A DNA stretch of 37,031 bases from assembly GCA_003250355.1 (NCBI GenBank), contig QKGS01000019.1, forward strand, positions 1 through 37,031. Direction: 5' to 3'. Source of the DNA: Bacteroidota bacterium (GTDB lineage Bacteria; Bacteroidota; Bacteroidia; Bacteroidales; SZUA-534). The notes under the pieces were generated by a model, which worked only from the letters and a program-made list of their open reading frames with translations, ran no database searches and was not told the DNA's origin. A program made the position numbers and the translations under genes. Below are positions 26,096 through 35,144 of the stretch, piece by piece; within the stretch, counting starts at the first letter, position 1; every line of letters begins with the position of its first letter.

Positions 26096-27128
26096 TAATA
26101 AACGGGGAAATGTTATAAGTTATTATTTCGGCATTATTATAGTAAACAATTAAATCATATTTATTGACACATATATAATAAGGACTAAACTTATTATCAA
26201 TTCTTGGTATATATATACTGTTTATGTATTGTGCAGTATTAATATCATAAATATCTACATAATCTCTTTTATTTATTTTTCTTCTTTTGCTTGTATTATT
26301 TTCTGACAAGACATATATAAAAGAATCGTCTATCCAACATGAAAAAGTTACATTAATCTTTGGCTTATAATTCATTCTACCATCAACCATATAGCCTTTA
26401 GGCCATTCTAATTGTCTGAAATCTTTAATTTCAATAATATCATTTGATTTAATATCTATCAGCAAAAAAGAACCTAACTTATAAAAAGCATATACTAATT
26501 TATTATTTATAATATTTGAAAAAATTCCTTCATAATACATTCCGGCTTCAGGCTGTGATAAATTTCCACAATCTTCTTGTAAAAATTCTTGAAAATTATA
26601 GTTGTAAATAAAAGAGTCTTTCTCAAAATCATATACTGACATTATAAGTGAATCCAACTCCTTATTATAATATGGAATTAGAAATTTATTATTCCCTATA
26701 TATAATAAATTTGACTCTGCTGTAATATCTCTTTTTGCATACAACTCATTGGTATAATAATTGTGTTTTTTTATTTGGCGTTTCCCCCAATCATGAATCC
26801 AGTATGTGCTATCCGAATCACGATTAAAATACCATATTGATGTAATTTCCCATGGAGCAGGGCCTACAACACCAATCGTTTCTTTTTTACTGCCATCATA
26901 ATTATATGCATAAATATGCTTATCCGGATCATTAGGTAAGAATATTAAACTATCGTTGCACCATAAACGATAAGCCTTACCATCCTCATGAGTGAATGAG
27001 CTATTTTTTTCTAATAAATAATCGCTATTAGCAATAATTCGCCCTTCATTTATATTCTTGTCTGACGAACAACTAACAAATAATACAATAAATATAAATA
27101 ATGTATAGTTCTTATAACTTTTTTCCAT
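26079..27128 (-). CDS. Beta-propeller lipoprotein, first gene of the cluster
   Basis: 349 residues with a lipobox ending at Cys20 (VLFVSC). Repeating blade-like strands (DKHIYAYNYDGSKKETIGVVG, DSTYWIHDWGKRQIKKHNY, DNKFSPYYICVNKYDLIVYY) fit a six-bladed propeller of the TolB-like group. The GxGPxE loop is degenerate (VVGPAPWEI). It is the most upstream gene of the minus-strand run, and its start codon lies within a 33-bp tandem duplication. Probably a cell-envelope scaffold; exact role unknown. Confidence 0.7.
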   Translation of the reverse strand: MEKSYKNYTLFIFIVLFVSCSSDKNINEGRIIANSDYLLEKNSSFTHEDGKAYRLWCNDSLIFLPNDPDKHIYAYNYDGSKKETIGVVGPAPWEITSIWYFNRDSDSTYWIHDWGKRQIKKHNYYTNELYAKRDITAESNLLYIGNNKFLIPYYNKELDSLIMSVYDFEKDSFIYNYNFQEFLQEDCGNLSQPEAGMYYEGIFSNIINNKLVYAFYKLGSFLLIDIKSNDIIEIKDFRQLEWPKGYMVDGRMNYKPKINVTFSCWIDDSFIYVLSENNTSKRRKINKRDYVDIYDINTAQYINSIYIPRIDNKFSPYYICVNKYDLIVYYNNAEIITYNISPFINDKDN

Positions 27129-27190
27129 TTCTATTAAAATTTAAGTAAATGGAGTATCCATTTCTATTAAAATTTAAGTAAATGGAGTAT
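27125..27190. repeat. 33-bp perfect tandem duplication at a gene start
   Basis: Two identical copies (27125-27157 and 27158-27190), followed by a further CCAT, cover the start codon of the propeller gene encoded at 26079-27128. On the minus strand each unit contains ATGGATACTCCATTTACTTAA, a six-codon mini-frame (MDTPFT), and AAATGGA/TCCATTT, a perfect 7-bp inverted repeat. Confidence 0.85.
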
Positions 27191-27454
27191 CCATATTTTA
27201 TTTCTTCTACAGCCATCGACTCTACTTTGGGATTCTTCCCTATTAACTCTTTAGCAAGGTTCTACTACCATTTTAGTGGGTAAACTTATATGTGTTTGTG
27301 CTCATTACTTAAAATTAAGTCGGCAGCCCACAGTCGGCAGTCGACAGTAAAAAAGAGGTCTGCGAACTGCCTACTGAATACTGCTGACTAAAAACGAAGC
27401 AAGCATATTTTAGGTGAATAAATAAAAAATCTTCCACTAAAAATGCAGTAGTAC
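27191..27454. other. Non-coding gap with an inverted-repeat element
   Basis: No gene is seen. Left arm CTACTACCATTTTAGTGG (27262-27279) and right arm CCACTAAAAATGCAGTAGTA (27434-27453) are imperfect inverted repeats bounding about 190 bp. Inside are GTCGGCAGT-type words and a smaller hairpin, AGTCGGCAGT with ACTGCTGACT (near 27333-27389). It may be a MITE-like insertion next to the truncated gene at 27455. Confidence 0.4.
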
Positions 27455-28315
27455 CTACGGATATTGTATATTATCAGCTAAAGCCCCATATTTTGAACTC
27501 TGATTATCGACAAAATAATCAGCCTGATAATTCATATATTCTGCAAAAAAGCTATTATAACCATTTCCTAACCAAGCTGCTCTTGATTTAGTTGCAGGAA
27601 TAACCAACAACAATGTTATTGCTAATACAAAATATTTATATTGTAAAACATATTTGATAAGCCTTTGGATATATAGGTAAAGACCTTTGAAATTCCTTTC
27701 AAAGAAATTACTTACTCTCCAACGCAACCTATATGTTCTTTCTGAATTTTCCGAAGTTAAATAAAGTCCTATACATAATATAAATGCAGGAGCTAAAAAA
27801 CCACTTAACGGGGCGGGATTATAAAAGCCTCCGGTTATTTTAAATATCCCATGATTTGAATCTGCAAAACCATACAATTGCAACAATCCATAAATTGATT
27901 GCACTGTTGCACTTATGGCTATTGCATAAACAGGTATAAATGAATTCAATCCCCTTACTGATACATACAGCAAGCCCAAAGCAATCCATTCATAAAAACT
28001 AAAGCTATACAATGATGCATGACCTGCAACAATCATATAAACTAACACCATAAGCCAATATGATAACAACAGAATATCAATATACTTTATACTTAAAGTG
28101 TTCTTTGAGCCTATAAATAACGATAGAATTGTAAATGGGAATAATGCAAACATAACAAACACAAAAAGAGATATTTTGCTTGTCTCATTATCATCGGGAT
28201 AACCAAAATCTTTTACAAAGGGAAGAATAACAATTAATGCAGAGAGCAAAAACAGAACTGTTAATCTGGCATTAAAGTATTTTATTAGTATATCTTTCCC
28301 GGATATGCTACTCAT
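27455..28315 (-). CDS. O-antigen ligase-family membrane protein, probably truncated remnant
   Basis: 286 residues with about seven hydrophobic spans. The segment ITGGFYNPAPLSGFLAP and the later ATKSRAAWLG resemble the O-antigen ligase/Wzy_C family. Full-length relatives are usually much longer, with more helices after the SRAAW motif and C-terminal TPR-like repeats. Here SRAAWLG is followed directly by NGYNSFFAEYMNYQADYF, and the frame ends at ADNIQYP. This suggests loss of a middle piece and of the whole C-terminus. The stop coincides with the inner edge of the inverted repeat at 27434-27453. Probably non-functional. Relatives are common beside propeller/NVEALA clusters. Confidence 0.6.
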   Translation of the reverse strand: MSSISGKDILIKYFNARLTVLFLLSALIVILPFVKDFGYPDDNETSKISLFVFVMFALFPFTILSLFIGSKNTLSIKYIDILLLSYWLMVLVYMIVAGHASLYSFSFYEWIALGLLYVSVRGLNSFIPVYAIAISATVQSIYGLLQLYGFADSNHGIFKITGGFYNPAPLSGFLAPAFILCIGLYLTSENSERTYRLRWRVSNFFERNFKGLYLYIQRLIKYVLQYKYFVLAITLLLVIPATKSRAAWLGNGYNSFFAEYMNYQADYFVDNQSSKYGALADNIQYP

Positions 28316-28800
28316 CTTTTCAAAGGCTTGTTTTTAATTTGAGCGGCAAAGTAAAAAAAAGAACGGACTGTTGCAACTTTATTGTAAAAAATCATTAATT
28401 CCGAGAGTAACTTTTCTTTAGCATAGTATGGTCAATTTTTCACAATTAGCCACAGCGATTTCGTATCAGCTTATTAAGCGATTCACTACTATTTATTTCA
28501 GGTTTCCATAATTATCTCTTTATCTTTATTTTATAAATTATACCGGTTTTTGTAGCATCGGATTTCGCTATGCTGATACATCTAAACCAGTCTTAATTGG
28601 CATCGCTTTTTAACAAAATGCTCATATTCAATTTCTTCTATTTTATATTCGGTAAAAAACAACCACAACCTTTTCTAGTTAAGTGGTGAAAAGTTAGTTC
28701 TTCTTTTTTTCCTGAGTTTACAAAGGTTTTAGGAGTTTCGTGGTCTCAATGTCGTTAAGTTAAGAAAATTGCCCTATAACTATTTTTGATACGTTTCAAT
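28316..28800. other. 485-bp intergenic region without a gene
   Basis: Very AT-rich and without a plausible frame. GTATCAGC near 28463 and GCTGATAC near 28575 form a distant inverted repeat of 8 bp. It separates the peptide cluster from the xylose operon and probably contains the promoter of the gene at 27455-28315. Confidence 0.4.
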
Positions 28801-29691
28801 TTACCTATACCGCAACCTGAATTTAACCGGAGTGGTTTTATACTCTTTCTTGAAGCATTTAATAAAATAGTTACTGTCGCTAAAGCCACAGTCGGTAGCT
28901 ATATTGGCTATTCCCATATCGGTATTGCGCAGTAGTTTGCGCGATTTTTGCAACCGTATTTGCATTAAATATACCGAAGGGCTTACCCCAACCGCTTTTT
29001 TAAACACACGCTGAAAGTTCCGAGGACTCATAAAAGCAATTTCGGCAAGGTTGTCGAGATATATTTTTTGTTCAAAATTCGACTCCAAATAATCAACAAC
29101 ACGGCTTAACCGTACAAGCGACTTAGCCTCGGTAGCTTCCAAATTACTATACTGACGCGAAAGGAGAATAATCAGTTCTTCAAGTTTGTTTTTCAACAAA
29201 TGTTCATATCCCGTATACTTATCGGTTTGTTCATTAATCATTGAATTTATAATAAATTCAAGCTTGGCAAGCTCTGAGCGGTCTAAATGGAGCTTATTTT
29301 TAAAATGGTGTTGCGCTCTGTATTGCGACTCAAGTATAAACAAGGCTTTATATCCATCGAGTTTTTTTATCTCTTCCGATATCATGCTAAATTGCTTATC
29401 CTGAGAGAACATAATATTTACAATTTCAATACCTTGAGCATCTTTAAAATAGTGCTTTTGGTTGCCCTGCAATACAAATACATCGCCTGCCGAAACTATA
29501 TATTCTTGCTGTTCAATTATTTGAACCCCTTTCCCTTTTATAATAAATATAAGCTCGGTAAAATCGTGAAAATGTTCCACCTCAGTGAGGTCAAACTCAT
29601 GACTAATGGCATCCTTGCGGTCGACCCTGCAAATATTTAACGGAAAGTTATTATTCTCAAAATAATGTGTTCCAAGTGCTTTTACTACCAT
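28801..29691 (-). CDS. AraC-family regulator, probably of the xylose operon
   Basis: 296 residues: an N-terminal cupin-like sensor (HDFTELIFIIKGKGVQIIEQQEYIVSAGDVFVLQGNQ, 43-78) and a C-terminal AraC domain (about 190-296) with IANIATDCGFSDSNYFIKCFKKEYKTTP as the second helix-turn-helix. It is the last gene of the xylose operon, 186 bp after the transporter, with a hairpin between. Position suggests xylose or xylo-oligosaccharide sensing, but the ligand is not shown by the sequence, and Bacteroides itself uses a different (NrtR-type) xylose regulator. Confidence 0.87.
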   Translation of the reverse strand: MVVKALGTHYFENNNFPLNICRVDRKDAISHEFDLTEVEHFHDFTELIFIIKGKGVQIIEQQEYIVSAGDVFVLQGNQKHYFKDAQGIEIVNIMFSQDKQFSMISEEIKKLDGYKALFILESQYRAQHHFKNKLHLDRSELAKLEFIINSMINEQTDKYTGYEHLLKNKLEELIILLSRQYSNLEATEAKSLVRLSRVVDYLESNFEQKIYLDNLAEIAFMSPRNFQRVFKKAVGVSPSVYLMQIRLQKSRKLLRNTDMGIANIATDCGFSDSNYFIKCFKKEYKTTPVKFRLRYR

Positions 29692-29719
29692 CTTTTTAAA
29701 GTCTATAGTTCGCAGTTCA

Positions 29720-29753
29720 CTGTATTCAGTTTATAGTAATACACTGAATACTG
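29720..29753 (-). other. Hairpin between transporter and AraC genes
   Basis: CTGTATTCAGT (29720-29730) and ACTGAATACTG (29743-29753) pair in 10 of 11 positions with a 12-nt loop. It could partly terminate or protect the xylose transcript. The word ACTGAATACTG is also present at 27373-27383, so it may instead be a dispersed repeat. Confidence 0.45.
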
Positions 29754-29877
29754 ATGGAGGGAACTTATGTATAAAACTAACGGTTTAATATACTAATTTG
29801 TTATAATTTTTTGTGTCAAGTACATAGTATCAAAACTTGTGTAGTTGTTTTGCTCAATACAGCTTACTGAGAATAAC

Positions 29878-31257
29878 CTATTTCTTCCAAACACTCTCCA
29901 TCTCTTCCAATGTTTTACCTTTAGTTTCGGGAACCATTTTCCAAACAAATATAGCTGAAATAACACTCATAGTTCCGTAAAACAGGTAAGTAAGTCCGCC
30001 GCTAAATTCCATCATGGCAGGGTAGGTCGACGAAATAAAGAAGTTTGCCGCCCACTGAGCCGCAACCGCTAAAGCAACCGCCCGGCTCCTTATTTTATTC
30101 GGATATATTTCCGAAATAAGCACCCAACATATCGGACCCCAGCTCATCATAAACGAAGCGGTGTAAATAATTATAAATACTAATGTTGATATACCTATAA
30201 TATTGAAAAACGAAAGTGTACTAATTGCTATCATACCAATAGCCATACCAACAGAACCTGTTATAAGCAATGGTTTTCGCCCCCATTTATCTACTGTTGC
30301 AATTGCTACAACTGTAAAAACCACATTTACAAGCCCCATAATAATGGTTTGCATCATTGAAGCATCTTTTGCCGCACCCATACTTTCAAATATGCGCGGA
30401 GCATAATATAGTGCTACATTTATGCCTACAAATTGTTGGAAAACAGAAAGTAGAACTCCTACAATTATTACAATTTTTCCGTATGAGAAAAGTTTAGCTT
30501 TTTTACTCTCAACCGATGTGTGGATATTGGCAATTATCTCTTTCGCCTTTTCTGCACCATTTATTTTAGTAAGTATTTTCAAAGCTTCGCTCTCTTTATT
30601 AACCAAAGCAAGATATCGGGGTGTTTCGGGCATAAAAAACATAAGTACGGTAAAAATACCTGCCGGGATAGCCTCCGACATAAACATTCTGCGCCAGCCA
30701 ATAGTGTTAATCCATTCTATTGTTTGTCCGTTGGCAATACCCCAGTTAACAAAATATACTACCAGCATACCAAAAATAATAGCAAACTGGTTTAAACTAA
30801 CCAGCCTGCCTCGAATTTGTGGTGGTGCCACTTCGCCAATATACATTGGGCTTACTGCCGATGCCAAACCAACACCTATTCCACCTATGAGCCTGTAAAA
30901 ATTAAACATGGCAAGTAGTGAAATAGTGGCTTCGCCTTTTTTGAAAAACAAAAATTCAGGAGCACCCGAACCCAATGCCGATAAAAAAAACAGAATACCT
31001 GCAATTATTAAAGCATTTTTACGACCCCAGTTACCTGAAATAAAACCCGATACAGCACCACCAATAATACACCCTATCAGTGCACTCGACACTGTTATTC
31101 CGTGTATAAATGAGTTTAACCCTAAAGGCTCTATCAGAAATGACTGTATCGACTTTTCTGCTCCCGATATTACAGCGGTATCGTACCCGAACAGTAATCC
31201 GCCAAGCGTTGCTACCAGCGTTATTACGTAAATAAAATATTGATTGTGTTTTTTCAT
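29878..31257 (-). CDS. xylE: Sugar:H+ symporter, XylE-like MFS transporter
   Basis: 459 residues with 12 predicted helices and the sugar-porter signatures: GGLLFGYDTAVISGAEKSI in TM1, GWRRMFMSEAIPAG, FFMPETPRYL after TM6, QQFVGINVALYYAPRIFESMG in TM7, and VPETKGKTLEEME at the end. These match bacterial D-xylose/proton symporters (XylE) and GLUT-like porters. It lies 133 bp after xylA in the same direction and would import xylose for XylA and XylB. Specificity is inferred from context; glucose or arabinose are alternatives. Confidence 0.88.
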   Translation of the reverse strand: MKKHNQYFIYVITLVATLGGLLFGYDTAVISGAEKSIQSFLIEPLGLNSFIHGITVSSALIGCIIGGAVSGFISGNWGRKNALIIAGILFFLSALGSGAPEFLFFKKGEATISLLAMFNFYRLIGGIGVGLASAVSPMYIGEVAPPQIRGRLVSLNQFAIIFGMLVVYFVNWGIANGQTIEWINTIGWRRMFMSEAIPAGIFTVLMFFMPETPRYLALVNKESEALKILTKINGAEKAKEIIANIHTSVESKKAKLFSYGKIVIIVGVLLSVFQQFVGINVALYYAPRIFESMGAAKDASMMQTIIMGLVNVVFTVVAIATVDKWGRKPLLITGSVGMAIGMIAISTLSFFNIIGISTLVFIIIYTASFMMSWGPICWVLISEIYPNKIRSRAVALAVAAQWAANFFISSTYPAMMEFSGGLTYLFYGTMSVISAIFVWKMVPETKGKTLEEMESVWKK

Positions 31258-31298
31258 TTTTTTACTCTTTAATTATCGGAGTACTACCGACCCATAAT

Positions 31299-31387
31299 TT
31301 CACTACTCATATCTCACTACTCATATCTCACTACTCATATCTCACTACTCATATCTCACTACTCATATCTCACTACTCATATCTCAC
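31299..31387. repeat. 14-bp tandem repeat between xylA and transporter
   Basis: Six copies of CTCACTACTCATAT (the first with one mismatch) plus a partial copy lie in the gap between the xylA stop and the transporter start. The unit is not a multiple of three and lies outside coding sequence, so copy-number change would alter spacing rather than a reading frame. Confidence 0.9.
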
Positions 31388-31390
31388 ATA

Positions 31391-32698
31391 CTAAATATAC
31401 ATATTAATAAGAGCCTCGTAGTATTCCTGCTTGCCGCTTATTAGAGCCGGCTCGCCGGTTTCTTTTGCTATTTTGCGTAAGTCTTCAAGTGTAAGTTTCC
31501 CTGCAACATAATCAGCGCCTTTGCCCGTGCTGAACGAAGCGTAGCGGTTGGCTTTCATTTGCTTATAGTTACTGTTAGCAAGTATTTCATTAGCAATAAG
31601 TAGCGAACGTGCAAACACATCCATTCCTGAAATATGACCTATGAAAATATCTTCCAAATCGGTTGAGTTACGGCGTGCTTTAGCATCGAAATTGATACCT
31701 CCGCCTTGTAAACCACCTGCCTCAAGAATAACCATCATAGCCTGGGTAATTTCATAAATATTTGTAGGAAACTCGTCGGTATCCCATCCGTTTTGATAGT
31801 CGCCTTTGTTAGCATCAATGCTACCTAACATACCGGCATCGGCAGCGCACTGTAACTCATGCTCAAATGTATGTTGAGCCAAAGTTGCGTGGTTTACCTC
31901 AATATTTAGTTTAAAATCTTTATCTAGCCCGTAGTAACGTAGGAATCCTATAACAGTTTCAGCATCAACATCGTATTGGTGTTTGCTTGGCTCCATTGGT
32001 TTAGGTTCAATAAAGAATGTCCCTTTAAAACCTTGTTTGCGTGCATAGTCGCGAGCCATGGTTAGGAAACGGGCAAGATTCTCTTTTTCGAGTTTCATGT
32101 TTGTATTTAAAAGCGACATATAACCTTCACGTCCGCCCCAAAATACATAATTTTCGCCCCCAAGAGCAATAGTTGTATCAAGAGCATTTTTAACCTGAGT
32201 GCCGGCATTGGCAACCACATTAAAATCGGGGTTGGTTGAAGCTCCGTTCATATAGCGGGCATTTGAAAATACATTGGCAGTACCCCAAAGCAGTTTTGCC
32301 CCTGTCTCTTTTTGCAAATCGCTCATAAAAGGGACTATTTTACCTAAACGCTCTTCAATTTCAAATACTGTTCCGTCGCCTACCACATCGGTATCGTGGA
32401 AACAATAGTAAGGTGCGCCAAGTTTCGATATAAACTCAAATGCCGCTTCGGCCTTGTTTTTGGCAATGGTTATGGCATCGTTTCCTTTAGCCCAATCAAA
32501 CACTTTAGTGCCCGGGCCAAACGGGTCGCCGCCTTCGCCACAGAATGTGTGCCAGTAAGCAACTGCAAAGCGCAGGTGGTCTTTCATAGTTTTGCCGCCT
32601 ACTACTTTATTTTCATCGTAATAACGAAAAGCCATTGGGTTTTTCGATTCTTTGCCTTCAAACTGAATTTTATTAATTCCTTTAAAATACTTGTTCAT
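31391..32698 (-). CDS. xylA: Xylose isomerase, class II
   Basis: Converts D-xylose to D-xylulose using two divalent metal ions. The 435 residues and the N-terminal extension [20 protein letters not shown] identify a class II enzyme. Catalytic H101 and D104 lie in [13 protein letters not shown]. The metal/catalytic pair E231 and K233 is in [16 protein letters not shown], and the C-terminal metal site lies in [17 protein letters not shown]. Nothing appears missing. It stands between the GH3 and transporter genes in the xylose operon and is cytoplasmic. Confidence 0.97.
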   Translation of the reverse strand: MNKYFKGINKIQFEGKESKNPMAFRYYDENKVVGGKTMKDHLRFAVAYWHTFCGEGGDPFGPGTKVFDWAKGNDAITIAKNKAEAAFEFISKLGAPYYCFHDTDVVGDGTVFEIEERLGKIVPFMSDLQKETGAKLLWGTANVFSNARYMNGASTNPDFNVVANAGTQVKNALDTTIALGGENYVFWGGREGYMSLLNTNMKLEKENLARFLTMARDYARKQGFKGTFFIEPKPMEPSKHQYDVDAETVIGFLRYYGLDKDFKLNIEVNHATLAQHTFEHELQCAADAGMLGSIDANKGDYQNGWDTDEFPTNIYEITQAMMVILEAGGLQGGGINFDAKARRNSTDLEDIFIGHISGMDVFARSLLIANEILANSNYKQMKANRYASFSTGKGADYVAGKLTLEDLRKIAKETGEPALISGKQEYYEALINMYI

Positions 32699-32763
32699 CT
32701 TTGCTATGTTTTATTTTGTTCGTTTATGTTATGTAATTAAAAAAGTGATAGACTTCTCAAATT

Positions 32764-32788
32764 CCCACATCTCCACATCTCCACATTT
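32764..32788. repeat. Short CCACATCT-type word repeat
   Basis: The words CCACATCTCCACATCTCCAC and then TTTTCAAATTTTCAAG run through the gap between the GH3 and xylA genes. Related TTTTCAAATTTC words lie at about 35069-35100. They look like dispersed intergenic filler repeats. Confidence 0.6.
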
Positions 32789-35020
32789 TCAAATTTTCAA
32801 GTTCACACTCACCATTTCGCATTTAGGCGCACCTAACTCTTCGCTTCGTTTACCCGGAAGGGTACTGCCAACATATATTTCGTATTCGCCGGGAGTAAAT
32901 ACCTCTTCGCCATTGTCGTTGTATGTTTTGAATGCTTCGTATGGTACTGTAAATTTTATCTCCTTATTTTCATTAGCTGCAATTTTTACAATTTTAAAGT
33001 CTTTCAAATCGTAGTTAGGTGTATCGTAGACGATATTTTTTGCCTTAATGTAAAGTTGAATAGTCTCGTTTACATCGGTTGTGCTGTTGTTTGAAAGCTT
33101 TACGCTGATATTAACCACATTATTGAGAGTTACATCGGTTATATCGGTTTTAATATCGCTATATGTTAATTTAGCGTAGCTCAATCCAAAGCCAAACGGA
33201 TACATTGGTTCCTGTGTCATGTACTTATAAGTTCGTCCTTTCATTGTATAATCGTCGTACGCAGGTAGTTGATTAACCGATTTAGGGAAAGTAACCGGTA
33301 ATTTTCCGGAAGGAGACACTTCGCCAAAAATAACATCGGCTATTGCGTTACCACCCTGCTCGCCAGGATACCAAGCCATAATAACTGCATCGGCAATGTT
33401 GTGAACCTCTTCAAGTGCAATAGGGCTGCCACCCATTACCACCACAATAAGCGGCTTGCCGTTGTTGCGTGAACGTATTTGCTTTAAATATTTCAGTTGG
33501 TCGCCGGGTAGTTGAATATCGGCACGGTCGCTTTTTAAAGCCGACGATATTGCTTCGCCCTCTTCGCCTTCGAGCAAAGTATTAATACCAATTACGGCAA
33601 TTGTTACATCGGCTTCGGCAGCTTCGCTGATAGCCCATCCTATGGTGTTTTTGTTCGGTTCGTCGAGTAAAAACCCGTGACGGTATTCAAAGCGTGTACC
33701 TAAGCTTACTGCATTGGTAAGTCCTTCAACTACAGTTACTACATTACCCGATTGTCCGTTGTAGTTGCCAAGCATTACATCAACATCGGCAACCAAAGGG
33801 CCAATGGCAAACAGTCGTTTTAAATCTTTTTTCAACGGAAGCACACCGTTATTTTTAAGTAAAACCAACGACTTTTGAGCCGATTCGCGGGCCAGCTTAA
33901 CGTGCTGTTCGCTGTTTACAACATCGCCGGTTAGTTTGCTGTACGGGTTATCTCCGTAAGGGTCAAATATCCCTAGTTTAAACAATGTGCGCCATAGGTT
34001 TTTAAGGTTTGCATCAACATCGGCTTCGGTTATTAGTCCTTTGTCGATAGCTGATGTGAGTTGCTTGTATGTGTTGCCGCAGTTAAGATTAACGCCGCTT
34101 TTAATTGCCAAAGCAACAGACTCTTCAGGCGTATTAGTTACTTTATGGTATTCATGAAAATTCAAAATAGCACCGCAGTCGCTCATTACATGACCTTTAA
34201 ATCCCCATTTATCTCTTAATATATCAACTAACAGTTCGGTGCTTCCGCAACATGGCTTATTATATGTACGGCTGTAAGCACACATTACTGCTTCAACATT
34301 ATAATTGCGCACCAATGTTTCAAATGCAGTTAAATATGTTTCGTAGAAATCTTTATTCGACGGTATGGCGTTGAAATGATGGCGGTCGCCTTCCGGGCCG
34401 GAGTGTACTGCATAGTGTTTAGCACAAGCTGCACATTTCAAATATTTAGGGTCGTTGCCCTGCATCCCTTTTACAAATGCTCCTGCCATATGGCCTGTCA
34501 GATAGGGGTCTTCTCCCCATGTTTCCATACCTCTGCCCCAACGCGGATCGCGGAAAATATTTACATTCGGCGACCAATATGTTAACCCGGCATACTGATT
34601 GTAATTTTCAAGTTTTTGGGCAATATTAAATTTAGCCCTCCCTTCGTCGGAGATAGCTGATGCAACCTGCTCTATAAGTTCAGGATCGAATGTTGAGGCC
34701 ATAGCAATAGGCTGAGGAAAAACCGTTGCTCTCCCCATTCGTGCTACACCGTGCAGAGCTTCGTTCCACCAGTTGTAAGGTAATATTCCCAGCCGTTCAA
34801 TTCCCGGAGCATCGTGTAATAGTTGGTCGCATTTTTCTTCAAGAGTCATTTGTCCAATAACTATATCGAGCCTGATTTCAATATCAATTGTGTGATCCCA
34901 AAACGTACCCGAAAGCGAATCGGGGAGCGTTGTTTTCGTTGCCTGTTTGCTTGCAGTATTGCTATTGCATCCAATAAGAACTATTGATGCAATGAATACA
35001 GGTAATAATAATTTTCTCAT
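32789..35020 (-). CDS. GH3 beta-xylosidase lipoprotein
   Basis: 743-residue glycoside hydrolase family 3 enzyme, probably exo-beta-1,4-xylosidase releasing xylose from xylo-oligosaccharides. The lipobox ends at Cys18 (VLIGC), so it is anchored in the periplasm or outer membrane. The N-terminal TIM-barrel contains YWSPNVNIFRDPRWGRG, KHYAVHSG (K201-H202) and the nucleophile D281 in GHVMSDCGAI. The alpha/beta sandwich (about 380-600) includes ADVTIAVIGINTLLEGEEGE. A C-terminal fibronectin-III-like domain starts near PFGFGLSYAKLTY. No PA14 insertion is seen. It lies 124 bp after xylB and 90 bp before xylA. Beta-glucosidase or arabinofuranosidase side activity is possible, since family members vary. 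Confidence 0.92.
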   Translation of the reverse strand: MRKLLLPVFIASIVLIGCNSNTASKQATKTTLPDSLSGTFWDHTIDIEIRLDIVIGQMTLEEKCDQLLHDAPGIERLGILPYNWWNEALHGVARMGRATVFPQPIAMASTFDPELIEQVASAISDEGRAKFNIAQKLENYNQYAGLTYWSPNVNIFRDPRWGRGMETWGEDPYLTGHMAGAFVKGMQGNDPKYLKCAACAKHYAVHSGPEGDRHHFNAIPSNKDFYETYLTAFETLVRNYNVEAVMCAYSRTYNKPCCGSTELLVDILRDKWGFKGHVMSDCGAILNFHEYHKVTNTPEESVALAIKSGVNLNCGNTYKQLTSAIDKGLITEADVDANLKNLWRTLFKLGIFDPYGDNPYSKLTGDVVNSEQHVKLARESAQKSLVLLKNNGVLPLKKDLKRLFAIGPLVADVDVMLGNYNGQSGNVVTVVEGLTNAVSLGTRFEYRHGFLLDEPNKNTIGWAISEAAEADVTIAVIGINTLLEGEEGEAISSALKSDRADIQLPGDQLKYLKQIRSRNNGKPLIVVVMGGSPIALEEVHNIADAVIMAWYPGEQGGNAIADVIFGEVSPSGKLPVTFPKSVNQLPAYDDYTMKGRTYKYMTQEPMYPFGFGLSYAKLTYSDIKTDITDVTLNNVVNISVKLSNNSTTDVNETIQLYIKAKNIVYDTPNYDLKDFKIVKIAANENKEIKFTVPYEAFKTYNDNGEEVFTPGEYEIYVGSTLPGKRSEELGAPKCEMVSVNLKI

Positions 35021-35144
35021 ATTTTATTTTTTTAAAAACTATTTAATAATGTTCATAGCTTATCCATTTTCAAATTTCCTAATTCTCAAATTTTTATATT
35101 TTACTCCAAACACTTTAGTTTATGCAGTCGCACTTTAGTCGTTG

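Noticed and set aside
30422-30898. Open frame of 158 codons on the plus strand opposite the sugar transporter
   Set aside because: Antisense to a conserved MFS gene, with Pro/Thr/Ile-rich composition typical of reverse-strand shadows and no plausible start context.
31299-31387. Possible CRISPR array
   Set aside because: The 14-bp units are contiguous with no spacers, and no cas genes are nearby; it is a simple tandem repeat.
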